This document shows positions 5,317 to 6,720 of a stretch of 6,720 nt of DNA, piece after piece. Under the pieces are notes generated by a model, which searched no databases, was not told the DNA's origin, and saw nothing but the letters and a program-made list of their open reading frames with translations. The position numbers were made by a program, and so were the translations under genes. Source of the DNA: an uncultured Oscillospiraceae bacterium (GTDB lineage: Bacteria > Bacillota > Clostridia > Oscillospirales > Oscillospiraceae). Each line of letters opens with the position of its first letter. The stretch's first letter is position 1. Location: positions 1-6,720 of the forward strand of contig CAKUND010000104.1 of NCBI GenBank assembly GCA_934668295.1. Direction: 5' to 3'.

Positions 5317-6341
5317 AACAGGATATCAAATCCATGACGCTGGCCGAACTGCAGGACGCATTCGCGGCGCTTGGAGAACCCAAATTCCGCGCAAAGCAGG
5401 TCTTCACGTGGCTCCACCGCGGCGCAGTCAGCTTTGAGCGCATGACAAATCTCTCCAAGCCCCTGCGCGAAAAGCTGGATAGCCTCTATTTCATCACTGT
5501 CCCTACCGTCGCCCGCAAGCAGATCTCCAAGCTCGACGGGACGATCAAATACCTCTGGAAGCTGCGTGACGGCAACTGCGTTGAATCCGTCGTCATGCAG
5601 TACCACCACGGCAACACCGTCTGTATCTCCTCCGAGGTCGGCTGCCCGATGGGCTGCAAATTCTGCGCGTCCACGATCGGCGGCCTCGTCCGACGGCTCG
5701 AGCCGTCGGAGCTTCTTGATCAGGTGCTCTTTTCTCAGCAGGATTCCGGTTTGCCGATCTCGAATATCGTCCTCATGGGCATCGGAGAACCGCTGGATAA
5801 CTTCGACAATGTCATGCGCTTTTTAGAGCTTGTCAACAGCCCGGACGGCATGAACATCGGCATGCGCCACATCAGCCTGTCCACCTGCGGTCTGGTCGAC
5901 AAAATTGAAAAGCTTGCCGAGCGCGATCTGCAGCTGACGCTTTCCGTGTCCCTCCACTCGCCGGACGACGAATCGCGCAGCAAGATCATGCCCGTCAACC
6001 GCCGCTGGCCGGTCGACACGCTGCTATCTGCCTGCCGCGATTATTTTGCGAAAACCGGACGGCGCATTTCCTTTGAATATACGATGATCGACGGTGTGAG
6101 CGACAGCCCGGAGCAGGCGGAGCTGCTGGCAAAGAAGCTGGCCGGGATGGGCGCGCACGTCAATATGATCCCGCTCAATAACGTCACCGAGAGCGGCCTG
6201 CATACCTCATCCAAACAGGCCATCCGCCGCTTCCAGACCATCCTCGAGGAACACGGCGTCACCGCGACGCTCCGCCGGACGCTCGGCAGCGACATCGACG
6301 CCTCCTGCGGCCAGCTGCGCCGCAAATATGAATCAAACTGA
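5313..6341 (+). CDS. rlmN: Dual-specificity RNA methyltransferase RlmN (23S m2A2503)
   Basis: This radical-SAM enzyme methylates C2 of A2503 in 23S rRNA and, in studied homologues, A37 of some tRNAs. The [4Fe-4S] motif CPMGCKFC gives Cys111, Cys115 and Cys118. Cys104 (NTVCIS) lies seven residues before the first of these, as E. coli Cys118 lies before Cys125, and is the likely second catalytic cysteine. Cys332 in SCGQLRRK matches the methyl-carrying Cys355 of E. coli. MGIGEPLDNFDNV (155-167), SLSTCGLV and SVSLHSPDDE are also conserved. The length of 342 aa is normal. The N-terminal helical domain (about 1-85) binds RNA. It starts inside the rsmB stop (ATGA) with GAGGA 7 nt upstream. A perfect 22-bp palindrome lies in codons 126-133, just after the cluster motif. 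I favour RlmN over the resistance enzyme Cfr because it sits in the conserved housekeeping cluster. Confidence 0.97.
   Translation: MKQDIKSMTLAELQDAFAALGEPKFRAKQVFTWLHRGAVSFERMTNLSKPLREKLDSLYFITVPTVARKQISKLDGTIKYLWKLRDGNCVESVVMQYHHGNTVCISSEVGCPMGCKFCASTIGGLVRRLEPSELLDQVLFSQQDSGLPISNIVLMGIGEPLDNFDNVMRFLELVNSPDGMNIGMRHISLSTCGLVDKIEKLAERDLQLTLSVSLHSPDDESRSKIMPVNRRWPVDTLLSACRDYFAKTGRRISFEYTMIDGVSDSPEQAELLAKKLAGMGAHVNMIPLNNVTESGLHTSSKQAIRRFQTILEEHGVTATLRRTLGSDIDASCGQLRRKYESN
5689..5710. repeat. Perfect 22-bp palindrome inside rlmN
   Basis: TCCGACGGCTC (5689-5699) is followed directly by its exact reverse complement (5700-5710). The centre is CTCGAG. It covers codons for VRRLEPSE right after the radical-SAM motif. 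In RNA it would give a stem of about 9 bp with a tight loop. No function is known to me. Confidence 0.6.
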
Positions 6342-6345
6342 CTGA

Positions 6346-6351
6346 AGGAGG
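6346..6351 (+). promoter_or_regulatory. Ribosome binding site of the PP2C phosphatase gene
   Basis: AGGAGG at 6346-6351, within AAGGAGGG, lies 7 nt before ATG 6359. It sets the start of the last gene. Confidence 0.85.
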
Positions 6352-6358
6352 GTTCTCC

Positions 6359-6720
6359 ATGCAGACCTGGGGCTTGACCGATCCGGGCAATATCCGGCAG
6401 CAGAATCAGGATTCCTATGCGATCGTCCCGTTTGGCCGCGACCGCGTGCTCATGATCGTCTGCGACGGCATGGGCGGCGCAAAATCCGGCAATGTGGCAA
6501 GCAGCCTTGCCGTTGAGGTCTTCACGGACGAGGTGCGCCGCACCCAGCGTCCCGGCATGACGCCGGAAAAGGCCGCCGCCATGCTCCGCAGCGCGCTGGA
6601 GCTTGCAAACAGCGCCGTCTATGAGCAGTCGCAGCTGAGCGATGATTTTACCGGCATGGGCACGACGCTTGTCGCCGTGTGGATCAGCCGCGATCTGGCC
6701 GTCGTCATCAACGTCGGCGA
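6359..6720 (+). CDS. prpC: PP2C-family Ser/Thr protein phosphatase (PrpC/Stp-like), 5' part
   Basis: The gene runs off the right edge; 120 of an expected roughly 240 codons are present. It starts MQTWGLTDPGNIRQQNQDSY, where the RxxNQD segment (13-18) corresponds to the family's RxxNED motif. CDGMGG (35-40) supplies metal-binding Asp36 and Gly37, and GMGTTL (99-104) follows in the correct order; the GDSR motif should start at the cut end. No signal peptide or membrane helix is seen. In Firmicutes such enzymes dephosphorylate proteins modified by the membrane kinase PrkC/Stk, including translation GTPases, and B. subtilis has the order rlmN-prpC-prkC. A kinase gene is therefore likely just outside the window. 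It lies 17 nt after the rlmN stop and is probably in the same operon. The symbol is given by family and synteny, not by direct proof. Confidence 0.9.
   Translation, partial: MQTWGLTDPGNIRQQNQDSYAIVPFGRDRVLMIVCDGMGGAKSGNVASSLAVEVFTDEVRRTQRPGMTPEKAAAMLRSALELANSAVYEQSQLSDDFTGMGTTLVAVWISRDLAVVINVG

Overview
The window is bacterial, GC-rich and gene-dense. Gene content and order point to a high-GC clostridial Firmicute, probably an Oscillospiraceae/Ruminococcaceae-type gut anaerobe. The reasons are strong AGGAGG ribosome binding sites, sigma-A promoters with extended -10 boxes, the def-fmt-rsmB-rlmN-prpC order known from Bacillus subtilis and clostridia, and a clostridial-type Rrf2 regulator and MnmA. 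The taxon is inferred, not proven. All supported genes lie on the + strand.

Region 1 (1-300): a leader with possible secondary structure, then a free-standing 28-codon ORF with an excellent Shine-Dalgarno (SD) sequence. It encodes a polar Asn/Gln/Lys/Ser/Thr-rich peptide. A strong 18-bp terminator hairpin follows, then a second terminator-like hairpin.

Region 2 (320-2477): a three-gene operon driven by a near-consensus extended -10 promoter. It encodes an HD-domain hydrolase, the tRNA 2-thiouridylase MnmA and an Rrf2-family regulator. The genes overlap by 11 and 7 nt and end at a GC-rich intrinsic terminator.

Region 3 (2505 to the window end): a second operon starting from its own promoter. 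It encodes peptide deformylase (def), methionyl-tRNA formyltransferase (fmt), 16S rRNA m5C methyltransferase (rsmB), 23S rRNA m2A2503 methyltransferase (rlmN) and the first 120 codons of a PP2C-type phosphatase (prpC/stp-like). Junctions are ATGA overlaps or gaps of at most 17 nt.

Together the genes form a translation-quality block: U34 thiolation of tRNA, formylation and deformylation of the initiator methionine, base methylation of both ribosomal subunits, and the start of a Ser/Thr phosphatase-kinase module that in B. subtilis lies next to these genes. Most of this is housekeeping and I see no clear new system. The points worth a second look are the 28-aa peptide gene, the HD-mnmA-rrf2 operon, the three-cysteine site in MnmA, the Rrf2 protein lacking most cluster-ligand cysteines, and a perfect 22-bp palindrome inside rlmN.
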